DNA of 64,000 nucleotides. It comes from Acanthopleura granulata (taxonomy: Eukaryota > Mollusca > Polyplacophora > Chitonida > Chitonidae). Where the stretch lies: the NCBI GenBank assembly GCA_016165875.1, contig JABBOT010000005.1:21350520-21414519 (forward strand). The letters are read 5' to 3'. The translations under genes and the position numbers were made by a program. Within the stretch, counting starts at the first letter, position 1. Each line of letters starts with the position of its first letter. Below, piece after piece: positions 1-11,295 of this stretch. Under the pieces are notes generated by a model, which worked only from the letters and a program-made list of their open reading frames with translations, did not search any database and was not told where the DNA came from.

Positions 1-825
1 AATCAAAGTGACAAAGGGAAATGGCACCAATGATAGAGCAGTCATACACAGCCGTTCAATCAAGTACGAGCAGATAATTGAGACTTTTATCAGGGCCGAT
101 GTTCCGAGTGACAGACCCATCAAGACACAGCCAGCGCCAACTTTTAACTAAATGTCTTATCGGCCCAAACATTTGTGGGGCCAGCTTGAAGAAAGAAAGG
201 TATTTTTAACCTAACCTTTCGTTAAAACTTTTATCAGCTGACAGTTCTTTGTCTGTGGGAGCATTGCTTCTCAGCCCTTGATCACGACCTGTGATCCGCT
301 GACACGAATTACCATTATAAACACAATGTCTTGGCCATGTGCTAAGCCAACTAGTCTTGGTTAGAATGTTTCCCCGGCCATCCTCCAATAAAAAGCTTTC
401 CTCACATTACCCGGCATTTCTAGACATTTCCAGCCTGATATCCTCTGACCCTGAGTACTTGAAGCTCAAGGACAATAGCCCTTTGGTCTACAGACAACAG
501 GTACACACGAAGGAGCGATCCCATGTAAACACCCAAGTTCCTTAGCAAAACCAAGACATTTCTGATCTCTTAAACATGATCCAAAAGCACATGTTTATTT
601 ACGAATCTTATTGAAAGTAAATATCATGTAGGCTAGATTTAAAAATACTGTTTATTTGACTCATCCATGACTAAATTATTCATCATTTGCCTGACTCTGA
701 ATATTCTATATATTTACCTTAGATAAGTGTTTTGAGGTTTAATTGGAAAATAGGATAATATCCTAATGCAAGGCTAACTATAGAGCATGTCTACACATCT
801 TCAGCTAAATATAAAGTACCTAAAC
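1..825. other. Gene-free left edge
   Basis: No gene is supported here. A 49-codon frame is open from base 2 to a TAA at 149-151 on the plus strand, but a run of that length is expected by chance and no splice acceptor is visible before the window edge. The first 350 bases are more complex and less AT-rich than the bases after 550, which are plain AT-rich spacer. Confidence 0.4.
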
Positions 826-827
826 AC

Positions 828-1077
828 TGATTTATTTCATGTTTTATGCCGTACTCAAGAATATTTCACTTATACGATGGCAGCCAGCATTATGGTGGGA
901 GGAAACTGGGCAGAGCCCGGGGGAAACCCACAACCATCCGCAGGTTGTTGGCAGACCTTCCCACCTACGCCCAGAGAGAAAGGCAGACTTGAACTCACAG
1001 TGACAGCATTGGTGGAAGGCTTCTGGGTCATTGTGCAGTGCTAGAGCGCTCATCGACTAAGCCACGGAGGTTCCCCT
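828..1077 (-). mobile_element. SINE family A, near full length
   Basis: A tRNA-derived SINE in reverse orientation. The 3' tail (TTTATTT and the ACTCAAGAATATTTCAC block) is at the left, and the tRNA-like head (complement of ...CCTCCGTGGCTTAG...) ends near 1,077. The central block with CAGCATTATGGTGGGAGGAAA and the CTTGAACTCACAG B-box complement are intact. It matches the other family A copies in this window over its whole length of about 250 bp. Confidence 0.85.
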
Positions 1078-1268
1078 TAAACACTGATTACATAGATCCT
1101 AATACATGACTAGGTGTCAAGGTCATGAATTTTGAAAATTACGACAATTAACAGCAAAGCATCAACAATGGAACAACTCCCTAATGTCAAAGTTAAATTT
1201 TGTAATTTATGTTAATTAATATTCACGCGCTCAAAGCTTCAACGGTGGAAGTCCCCACTTCTGTACTT

Positions 1269-1557
1269 GTATGTATATGTAGGTTTAACATTGTATTCAA
1301 CAATTTTACAATTATATGAAGACAAGGAGTCCTTGGAATATCGATAGGTGTTGCAAAGTGCTGCTGTCACTAGAGCATCATGCCGAAAACACCAGACATA
1401 ACACCCCACACAGTCACATTATACTGACGCCAGGCCAACCAGTTCTGTTTCCTTGCTCTAACGTCTCACAGCCGAGCGCCAAGCGAGGCCGAAACAAGTG
1501 CCATTTTTAAAGTCTTTGGTCAGGTCAAGACAGATGCTCTAACCACTTGGCCACCTA
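1269..1557 (-). mobile_element. SINE family B, full length
   Basis: A second SINE family in reverse orientation. The right end, read on the minus strand, gives GGTGGCCAAGTGGTTAGAGC, a good tRNA A-box, and is followed by the TTTAAAAATGGC block. The body has CACCAGACATAACACCCCAC and CTTGCTCTAACGTCTCA, shared with the copies at 19,845 and 44,189. The 3' end contains GACAAGGAGTCCTTGGA, which is partly palindromic. It may belong to one of the widespread invertebrate SINE superfamilies, which I cannot test here. Confidence 0.8.
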
Positions 1558-1560
1558 GAT

Positions 1561-4500
1561 GGTTTTCCCCCTCATGTCATTGTGCTTTACATGTATACAA
1601 AGCCTGAGCTCAATACATGCAGTACACTTTGAGACACCACCCTTGATGTTTACCTTAACATGGATTCCAATATAGACTAAACTGTGAACTTTGCACTGAT
1701 GGTAATAAATATGCCCATGCATACATGTACATGGACAGCATGTCCCCCTAATATAACTGAACTGTACTTTACATGTATGTGAAAAGTGAGCTCAGTACAT
1801 GCAGTAATTTTAAAGACTCTCCATTGGCACTGCTTTAACTCTTATTGGATGCTTGAAGTATGACAAAAGCCATCTTTGCACTTTGTGCACACAAGCTAAA
1901 AATTCAATGTTTTGGCATCAAAAGTTTATCCTTTAATTGCTACTAAAATGTATTTTTGGGAGGCGACTGAAATTTATGGCAAAATACGCAACATATTGAT
2001 GATATTAATTCTCAAAGACTGACTTCAACGGAATTTTGATAGCTTTTTTTACTACTTTTTTTTTCTTGAGCTGAAAGCTCAATCGACTTCACTGTGTGTT
2101 TCATTTATACATGTTTTTATGAACACCGTTAATCATTAATTTTCAAAGTATCAACTGGAATCAATCTATATTAGATTTACATGTGTGTACTTCAGTATAA
2201 CATGCAGACTCCCAGCTTATTCACAGTCAATTTTCTTTCTTTGTAATCAGTCAGTTTGCAAACCTGACATCTTGTCATAGTACATTTATTTCTTACATCA
2301 GAGTTCAACTGATCGGGGAAAAACGCGGGAAAAGAAATGTCTCACAAAAAGTTAAACGAGAGAATTGGATTTACGCAGGCCTATTCCAAAAAGCATAAAC
2401 TGTTATGTCACACAGCAAGTGTGTCGATTGCAATTCCGACATGTTACAATGGACCAATTGCTGACAATTTATCAATAATGTATTGGCAGTTTGCCGAACA
2501 AGTAACTTTCGTTAACATTATACTTAAGCTACAATCCATTTTGATGACAACAAATTTTTTAATAATATTTAATCTCTACTTAGCTAGATGAAGCCTGTTT
2601 CTGTGTATAAACTGATTGACCTTTCAGAACTAGATGTGAGTGCGTTGTCAAGATAGTAGCATCTTTGTGAGTGATAAATTTCATTTTATTTAAACACAAT
2701 TGGCACAATAAAATGTCATTGCAATGCTCTATTTGACGGGAAATAAATAGTACGTGTGATAGACAGAGCCATACTCAGTAACCTTTCGGTTTTAATACAA
2801 AATGTATTTATCAACTTGCAAAATAAGACAAAAGAAAACAAACCTACTTGCACCTAACCTTGGCTATCTGAGGTTTGTTCCTTTCTTCCTGCTGAGAATA
2901 ATTGGTCTCCACCAAAGTCTTCCTCTGGCAGTCAAGGAATGACTTAACCATTGGGGAATCAATTTCATGACTCTTTCTGTTTGTTGATTGATGTCCATAA
3001 AATGTTGAGAATTTACAAATTTGTTACGAGAGAAATGAAGGATTTCTTATTATGAGATGCTTTAGTATATACTGAACAGCTGATGGGGGCTAGGTAGGTG
3101 TTCATTCTTGAAACATGAAGTCGATAAGTGATCACATAATGACCACCATATAATTGTCTAAGATATAGAGCTCTGTATCATTTGGTATAAAGTTTTGGTT
3201 CAAATTAAATTAAACTTAGTTAAATTCAATCCCCTGTACTTCTGCGTCTTCCTAGCAGAGAAGCCAGGAAACAGCCACAGGCCCAAAACTTACAAAACAA
3301 ATGCCTTCAAACATATATCCCAAACCTCAAACACAGCTGAGTTGATAGGGCCTAGTTGTAAAATTAAACTTCCGTACAATTTTTTTAAAAATCTGGACCA
3401 GTGGATATCTTGTAGACAAGAAGTCATATATGCACATATGCAAATGTAAGTATATGACTGATAATCCTGTCAAACGATCCCTCATTCTTGATGGCACTGA
3501 CCTTATATATTATGCTATCTTTACATGGTGATATTAATACTTAACTTGGTCACTGATCTTGTCTCTCTGCTCTGCACCAGAATTTATGTAATATTATTTG
3601 CTTCATGTTTAATGCTAACACATATGTATAATTGAAGAATTTGTGACTTGTGAATCCAAATACTCTAAATGACCTAAAATTTCGTCCATGACAAAATTAC
3701 TCATACTTCCTCATTCTGAGAGTTCTACTAGTTATACAAAGGTGTTTTGAGGTTTGTTTGAAAGGCAGGATCATTATCCTGCTGGAAAAATGTGTGTTTC
3801 AGCTCCAAAAGTAGTATTTTATGGCATTTATTTGCCTCAAAAAATGTGCATTTTGGGGTGAACAAAATTTTAGGTCATTTAGAGTAAATCTTTCACCTGT
3901 GTGAATTTAACTGCCTGAAACATCCTCTCTAGAGAAAACGTAAACTGAGTGAAATCTCTTCCATATGTCCATCATTACACAGTAAAAATGTGGCCTTAAT
4001 TGCCGGTCACTTTGTTTGGCACTACAAGCTACATGTAGACAATATCGAATCATGGACAGGTCAATAGACCTCAGTATGCACAAGTACAGTTCACAAAAAG
4101 TACTACATTTTACAAACACTTAAGCAATCTTCAAGTTTGCTTGATTATGATTGATTCATCTGCCTTAAAAACTTATGACTTTTTTCACAAAGCCGCATTG
4201 ATTTATCAGAAAAAATTAAGCATTGCCACCAAAACTGTCATCTCAAAGCCTTTATGGGCTGAAACTGCATTTCTACGTCCTAAACTTGTGAAATACATGT
4301 ACAAACAAAGCTGGGAGATTGTTTAGTTCAGAGAATCATGTATGCAAATTAAGTTACATATCCAAGATTATTGGAAAAAAAGAAAGACACTGACAACGTC
4401 ATTGTGAGGCTGTCATGCACATACATGCATTTTTTTAATACATTAATTAAATTCAGGCTTCTGTGTTTTGTAGTTGTGTGGAATACTTTGTCTGTAAGGT

Positions 4501-5619
4501 TGATTTTGATCCAGGTTTACTGCATGTACATTCACAAACATCAAACTGTGTAAATTTACTCATCACGACAATAACAGAACATCTCATGCATTATTTCAAA
4601 TAAAATGCCAAATATGGTTAACATTGTTAACAGCACACACACTTGTATACTGCATGTGTCAATATGCATGAAAGAAATTTGGATGAACCCTAAAAAATCT
4701 TGTTGCATAAACCAATTTACCAGACACAAAAATAAGGCCTGATCCATCAATCAATTAGGTGTGCTTTCATCAGGCTGAGATTTCATTGTTGGTAACCCTC
4801 AACAGCGAAGTCTAATCGTATAAGCATTCACCAAGAAAAACACTGCTGCCCCACTACTCCTAAAGAGATTACTGATTTACTCTTTCACAAGACATGTGGG
4901 ATTACCGTAAGATTTGAAGATGGCACAAGTCAGCACAGGCTTTTTTTTAACTAAGATACTGACACCTGGGAATATCCAAAATTTCATATCCAAAATGCCA
5001 ACTCAATTCCACCTAAAATTAAATGAAAGAGGACAAAATGTAGGACTATGACAAAGAATTGAAAATTTGCAGAACTTCCTAACATTATGACCGGACGCTG
5101 GTCATAACATAATAATTACATCCATTTATATGACAGATATTTTCATTCTAAATTACATTTCCTTAGGTTCCTTTCAGAATCCTTGCACAATTACAATGTA
5201 AAAAGTTAATTATCATGAATAACAAAACATCAGAAACAAAACTGTATTAAGGTATAACAGTCACATAGTTAACATCTTAAAGGTGGGGCTGATGTAGATT
5301 TAGAAGACAGTATGTTGATGATTTCATGGTCTTAAGCAACCTTACGTCACGGGAAAATATATCCATCCACGCTGAAATTAAAGATCTCTACAAGCAATCC
5401 AGATACCTCTTACTGTGTCTTGGTACCAAAAAAAATTCAATGACCTCTTACTTCATCTTTATGTCTTCAACATAATTTTGTTGGTTTTCATCAGATGTAA
5501 TGGTTACATTTGAAATGTATTTGCATTTGAACACATCCTTTTCCTGTAGATGAAATTGTTATTACACAATTAAATGTCAGATCAGTTTTATTTCTTTCTA
5601 ATTTACTTCATTGGTCGTT
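1561..5619. other. AT-rich spacer, no gene seen
   Basis: About 4 kb of AT-rich sequence with short T and A runs. Open frames are 60-85 codons, within chance expectation, and none has convincing splice borders or protein-like composition. I see no repeat array or mobile element of note. Confidence 0.5.
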
Positions 5620-5639
5620 TCACAACATTTTCAAGAACG

Positions 5640-5815
5640 CTTTACCCATGTGAAAGAGGTCACCGTCAAAGGTGAAGGGCACTGGAGTTCTCATGCACAG
5701 ACCACCACTGACCTTTGCCAGGTCCAAGAATAACCCTATGACTTGAAGAAGCAGCTGGATCATGCAAAGAGCTAAAACTGAGAACTTGACCTCAATGGTC
5801 AAGGGATGGTCAGCT
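5640..5815. promoter_or_regulatory. Cluster of nuclear-receptor-like half sites
   Basis: Several AGGTCA-type half sites are packed in 175 bp: AGGTCACCGTCAAAGGTGAA near 5,656, TGACCTTTG near 5,709 and TGACCTCAATGGTCAAGG near 5,789. The last is an inverted pair with a 3-base spacer. The same bases are open on the minus strand (66 codons from an ATG at 5,820 to 5,620, with one hydrophobic stretch), so a small coding exon is an alternative reading. Both readings are weak. Confidence 0.2.
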
Positions 5816-6216
5816 CCCATGAACTAAATACTTAAGCTCACTGAAACAATAAGGAACCAACAACACTTATCGCGAATTTCACACAATTAATGTTATATAT
5901 ATAAAACTGAACTTCATTTCTTAATCAACTTGGGACTTGTACCATTTGCCATAATTAATCTTCAAGTGTGTGACAAATAAAATTGGAAATGGCATAATAC
6001 AAGACTGGCCTCTACTACAATTAGTTTCAAGCTGGCTAGAAGACACTCAGACCGACAACTGACACCTCCCTTGAAAAGATATCGCCATTGGTTTATCTTC
6101 ACTGTACAAGAAGACCGTCTGTAGAGAGATGGCACTACCGGCACTCAGGATGAGTTTTTATGTTTTTACACATACAAAGAGTGGAATGCGTATAAAATTG
6201 TTCTTCTTGATCACAG

Positions 6217-6387
6217 CATGAAGAAATTGCTCTCTATTACACCAGGCAGGGCTTACATCCCTCAAAGCCATGGGATAAAAGAGAAGCAAAGGAATCCCTT
6301 GCCAACCAGCGGAGACAAAGTGCAGCCAGCATCTTTCTGCGAGCGATCTCTATTGACCAGTGGACAAGAACCCTGGACTTCTTCTAA
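6217..6387 (+). CDS. Candidate terminal exon, unknown protein
   Basis: An open segment of 56 codons follows a good acceptor (pyrimidine-rich TTGTTCTTCTTGATCACAG at 6,198-6,216) and ends in TAA at 6,385-6,387. The peptide is hydrophilic and protein-like, with a basic/acidic helix-like stretch (KREAKESLANQRRQ) followed by SAASIFLRAISIDQWTRTLD. A second plus frame is also open here (6,218-6,454), which weakens the case. I do not recognise the family. No upstream exon was found, and the short length leaves chance as a real possibility. Confidence 0.3.
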   Translation, partial: HEEIALYYTRQGLHPSKPWDKREAKESLANQRRQSAASIFLRAISIDQWTRTLDFF

Positions 6388-7275
6388 GACTATGTCAGCA
6401 CAGGCCCGAAGGAATGCATTAAACATAGGACTCGGTGATAAAAGGGTGGTGTGAGCCTTGGTAAACCAGTCGGCTGGACAGAACAGTCATTGTCAGAGCC
6501 TCCCATCAGGGATCTATAAAACTTAAGGAAACTCTATAATCAGAATGAAGTGAGTTGTAAGGAGATTTTGCCCCTCTCTTCTGGTAATACCTCAATATAA
6601 GATGAAAACAGTTGCCAAGGAAACCGAACAGATTAGGCCTTAATTGGATAATTATTTCATTGGTGAGTGTTTGCAGACCCATCTACAGCCCTCCAAATGA
6701 GACCGCGCCATGCAGCACTGTGACCAAACCGTTGGCCCATCAGCGTCATAGCTCAAGTCAACACCCGCCACTCCCGTTCATGGCCCTGCCCAGGTGGGCT
6801 CGTCTGGACACACGATCATTCATAAAATTGTCATTTAACAGACTGAATGTGGTCGTCGAGTGGACACAATCACATATATACATATGTATACTTTGTACAC
6901 TGCAATTATACCAAGACTCAGTTCTTCCTGTTATCACAACTTCAAACTGAATATGTTCCAATAACAATACCCATGTGTAGGCTGGCATGGAACACGATGT
7001 GTGTATACACACAGTAATTGTGAACACTGCTTTGTGACATAATTGTAATTGGGAAACAGAAGACAGATTCCCAGTAAAGTGACAAATGATATATCTATAG
7101 CAATATGACTTCATGTCCTCTGAAAATACATGTATTTGTATTCGCCTGAGCTGCTTTGATGCAAATCCAATGAGACACTAATCACGTACTAATCACAGTC
7201 TCAACGCAGAAGACACTGCAGACATCTGGAGGGTTATAAAACTCACGTGTATTCCCATATGGTTATTCCAGTTAT
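6388..7275. other. No gene seen
   Basis: Mixed-composition spacer. The 6,670-6,800 part is richer in GC and open in several frames on both strands, with no splice borders I trust. It could be a conserved regulatory patch. Confidence 0.35.
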
Positions 7276-7280
7276 GTCTG

Positions 7281-7480
7281 TTCACAAATGTATCCTAGAT
7301 GTGATGGCTTAGTTGTCTTGTCAAGGTGTCTAATTATACATGTAGGCGTATCCCAGAGCGTCTTGCCAGGCTCTGTTGTAAGTGTATGTTCACAGACGTA
7401 TCCTAAATGTTACAGTTTTAGGAAGGTGTCTTGTCAGGTGATTATTATACAGTTATGTGCATATCCATGGACATAACCTA
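7281..7480. repeat. Two diverged ~108-bp direct copies
   Basis: The block beginning TTCACAAATGTATCCTAGATG at about 7,281 recurs as TTCACAGACGTATCCTAAATG at about 7,389. Both are followed by a GTCTTGTCAAGGTGTC-like piece, which also resembles the unit of the minisatellite that starts just downstream. This is probably an older outer part of the same repeat field. Confidence 0.55.
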
Positions 7481-7496
7481 AATACGACAAGTTACA

Positions 7497-7996
7497 TGTA
7501 GGTGTCTTGGACACTGTGACAGACAAGAAGTCTTGTGTGATGTATGGTCAACATGACAGACAATAAGTCTTGTCAAGTGTTTGGATAATACTAGACAAGT
7601 CTTGTCACGTGCCAGGGTAATATAATACATAACAAGTCTTTCAGATGTCTGTTCAATACAACAGACAAAAAGTCTTGTCAGATGTCTGTTCAATACAACA
7701 GACAAAAAGTCTTGTCATGTGTCTGGATGATGTGACAGACAACACGTCGTGCCAGGTGTCTGGATAATGTGACAGACAACAAGTCGTGCCAGGTGTCTGG
7801 ATAATGTGACTGACAACAAGTGATGCCAGGTGTCTGGATAATGTGACGGACAAGAAGTCTTGCCAGGTACCTGGATAATGTGACAGATAACAAGTCTTGC
7901 CAGGTGCTTGGATAATGTGATGGACAATAAGTCTTGCCAAGTGTCTGGAATCTTGTCACACAATAATGCGACACAACGTAAGTCTTGCCAGGTGTG
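7497..7996. repeat. 37-bp minisatellite
   Basis: About 12-13 tandem copies of a 37-base unit containing GTGACAGACAACAAGTC and CCAGGTGTCTGGATAAT. Copies from about 7,720 to 7,950 are regular; those from 7,497 to 7,720 are diverged and of uneven spacing. Minus-strand frames of 95-105 codons run through the array because the unit lacks stops there. They are repeat artefacts, not genes. Confidence 0.9.
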
Positions 7997-8224
7997 TGGA
8001 TAACCAATCACTGTGTTGTGTTAGGCATTTGTGCAATGTGACAAACATTCACTTATTTACCTTTATTCCACTGTCATTCAACACCATACTCAAGACCATT
8101 TTCAGTTATGCGATGGAAGTCAGATTTTTGGATGGAAGAAACTGTAATGCCCAGGACAAATAACAAAACTTTGTTGAGATAACAAAGAACTTTCCCATCT
8201 GTAATGTAGCAATATACACACCAC

Positions 8225-8430
8225 ACTAATGAGGAGACAACTTGCTTTCAACCAGCATTTGACTGCACCGAACAGCCTCGCAAGCGTCACTGACAGCTTA
8301 CCGTCACCAAGGCCACATGAACAGCGAAAGGAATATACAAATTCCCTGCAGTGCCCAAGGTTGGGTTCGAACTCCTACCTCGTTTATGACAGACAAGGAC
8401 GCTATCTAGATGATATGAAAGATTGAGACG
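8225..8430 (-). mobile_element. Possible tRNA-derived SINE, separate type
   Basis: On the minus strand, TAGATAGCGTCCTTGTCTG (A-box-like) is followed about 15 bases later by AGGAGTTCGAACCCAACC (B-box-like), as in a tRNA-derived Pol III promoter. The rest matches neither family A nor B. No second copy was found in the window, so the call is tentative. Confidence 0.3.
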
Positions 8431-9399
8431 TTGTTGTGTGAAAATGAATGCATAATCAAATGTCTTAAACAACATATAAATCTGCGAGAAAAACACTGTA
8501 AACTTAACTGATTAATCCCTAAACTATTTGATTTTCCAGCTGGCAAAGTGTACATGTACATCTGAGAACTTCACCTAAAGTTTAATACATAAAAATGCAC
8601 TTCCAGAATTACATAAATTTAGGGCCTGAAATGATACTTTTGAAGCTCTTAACTTAATTTTTCTAATAAGAAATGAATTAAACTTTAGAACTATACAATA
8701 TTAAGTAATAATATTTTTTTAGAAAAATAAATATTCGAAGAAATTTTTGCCAACAAACTTAAGAATTTAAGAATCTTCATCATTATGATGCAATTTTCTC
8801 GAAAGTTTTAAAAACCACCGTTGGCATGCTGGCTTCTAACATCAATATATGATTTTATAGCTTCACATCACCATAAATTTGACGTGTGAAAAACGTGCGA
8901 GGCTTTTGTTGTTTCGCTAAGGAACTAGAAAACTACGTGAGAAAAATCACAGCCACTGTTGAGACGGGAACAGATCTTTTACAACAACTACGTCCATTCT
9001 TCCTGAACCATGACCCAAACATGTCATTTTTCAATCAGAATATGACAGTTTTACAAAAGGAATATAAGGCTATTAATATCTTTGACAAAGAAGTCAAATA
9101 ATTGGAAAACTGGAACAATCAATACCCACTCAAGGCATACAGCTTTTATTAATAAATACTGTAAAAAAAAAAACTGATTTATATGCGAATTCGCCGTTAA
9201 AACTATATTGAAATGTGAGTTTTACACATAGCAATGATGTAGATAAGAAGAAATAAAAAAATTTTAAAAAATTTAAAAATCCAAAACAAACATAAAACAA
9301 CAAAACACTTATAATACAAGAAAATAATCAAGGGCTTTTTTCTGTGAATACATTAAGCACACAGCTGCTATTAATTTATCACAAAAAAGTCCGAATAAA
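8431..9399. other. AT-rich spacer, one weak open segment
   Basis: Very AT-rich. The 8,886-9,101 plus frame (71 codons from a TTG-type position, ending TAA) gives a fairly protein-like peptide but has no clear acceptor or partner exon, so I do not call it a gene. Confidence 0.4.
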
Positions 9400-9730
9400 A
9401 CTCTTTCAGCCTGAAGTTTAAGTTTCACAAATTTCACACCATCTGTGACCCTTTCCGTAATTTGGTGCTAGACAAAACCCCTGCGAGAGGCTGAAGTTTG
9501 GGGCCAGGGCAACTGTATGCTGGAGTGACCCTGTCTTATTGGAGTCTTATTATCACACCAGATTTACCTCCAGAATGCGGCAGATGTTACGTTAGAATTA
9601 TTTATCCCAAGATATTAATGCGGCATAAAGGGATGTATTGATTATTGTGAGCAAAAGTCTGACGCAGCAGTCTGGTTGTAATTAGTACGGTCCGCTTTGT
9701 TTCTACTGGAGTAGACTCTAAAACTTGTTT
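9400..9730. promoter_or_regulatory. Enhancer-like patch
   Basis: A block of balanced composition and high complexity in AT-rich surroundings. It carries homeodomain-like cores (TGATTATTG, GTAATTAG), a TTTATC GATA-like core and CACAAATTTCAC. This is a visual judgement only. It would need cross-species conservation to support it. Confidence 0.2.
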
Positions 9731-11119
9731 ACAGATGCTCCGTGGCAATAACTTGCTCTCAACACATGCCAACTGGGAGGTTTACCTTCATCATGGAGAG
9801 AAACTCATATGCAATGCAACTGTTTCACCATTCTGCCTATGCGAAAAGAAAGCACTTTCTCAGTTCTGCTGCATGCCTCAGGCAGAAAAAAAAGTGAAAA
9901 AGTAAAAAAAAATAAAAAGAAATGGAAGAAAGAAAAATCAAGGACAACATGACATGCTGAGGTTTTGTGGCATTCAATTTACTATTCACACTGTGCTTCC
10001 TGGAAAATGATTCCAATACCAAATATACATGTTAAATCATACATTTTCTCGCATTATATTCCGTCAGTACACTTTTTAATTTAATTGTCTATTACAGCTG
10101 CTTGTTGATATGACAAACCTGGCTCTTAAATTAATTTTGAAGCTTTATATTACACAAGATGGGAAAAAGGGAGACAAATCCATAGACAAATTCACAGAAA
10201 AAAAAATGTCAGAAATACAAGTCTGCCAGATCTGGTGTTTTTTTCTCACAAAATAGGTCACAATGCACTTTGTGTGATTAATAATATCGTTGTAATAGAG
10301 ACTGCATCAATATTTCAGCTCTGCATCAGTGCTGAGGTGGGAGAGAGAGCAGCCTGGCAGGTGTGAATGCGGTGTGACTCAATAACATTCTAACACAGCT
10401 ACATCTAATTCACTGACAAAGAAACATTGCACTCTGACAGGCAACACAGCACACACCAGAATTTGACAGCATAAATTCATTACCTGCAAATGCCTTGGTT
10501 TAACCTGATTACAGTGTCTTGTGTAGTGTTAGAATAGAACCGAGAAGTCTAAAAGTGTAGTGAAGTGATTTCTTCTTTTCTGTTTCAGTTCCATTTTATT
10601 AAAATCCATGAGCCCAAGACATCCAAAAAACAAAAACATATGCATCTGACTAATTAAACTGAATGAAGTCATAAAATAAAACACCAGTTTATAGAAAATA
10701 CTAAAAGAAAACTCGGGATTAACTGCCAGGAATGCCACAAAAACGTAGTGGTTGGGTAGCACAATGTACATGGTATCTACTATTACCAGCAGATTCCTGA
10801 CTGACACAAGCTTATGCATCATGGGTAAATAATTTATAAAACATACTTGTTCCTGTAACAGAGCCAATCAATCACTTCCCACACACACGCTGAGTTACGT
10901 CTAGTATATGTGTAGATGTACAACACAAGCCTGAGCTTGAATAAGTTTCTACCTAAACAACCATGTTCAAAAGTCATATCATTTTGATTTCTAAGTATTC
11001 AGTCCTATTCGACCATTCCATCAGTCTTCATGTTGCCTTGGTGACAATTAAGCTGTTGACAAGACTCCGTCTTATGGCTGCTTGCGATCAGTTTAACGTT
11101 CGTTTTAAGACTGCTTGTC
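9731..11119. other. No gene seen
   Basis: AT-rich spacer. A hydrophobic 112-codon minus frame at 10,529-10,867 lacks an ATG at its head and splice support, and is probably chance in AT-rich DNA. Confidence 0.4.
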
Positions 11120-11295
11120 TTCCACCAGTCTGGGGTGCACATCTGTAGGTCACACTAAGGAAAGTTTGACTGTAGCTTGCCAAAGGTTGTTGGTTTACCC
11201 CCAGGTGCAGTCCTTTTCTCTGCCCATAAACTGACCGCCACCTTATGAGCAAGAAACTTTTCAGTACTGCATTAGAGAACAATCGAATAAATGAA
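11120..11295 (+). mobile_element. Degraded SINE family C
   Basis: The block GGTTGTTGGTTTACCCCCAG ... CATAAACTGACCGCCACCTT ... CAGTACTGCATTA ... AATAAATGAATC resembles the 3' half of family A but has GGTTTACCCC in place of GGGTTTCCCC. The same variant occurs near 16,705, 32,349 (reverse) and 61,595 (reverse). The tRNA-like head is not recognisable. Confidence 0.5.

Noticed and set aside
2..151. 49-codon open frame at the left edge with natural-looking peptide
   Set aside because: Length is within chance, it is cut by the window, and no acceptor is visible.
8886..9101. 71-codon plus frame with helix-like peptide
   Set aside because: No acceptor, no ATG at a sensible place and no partner exon.
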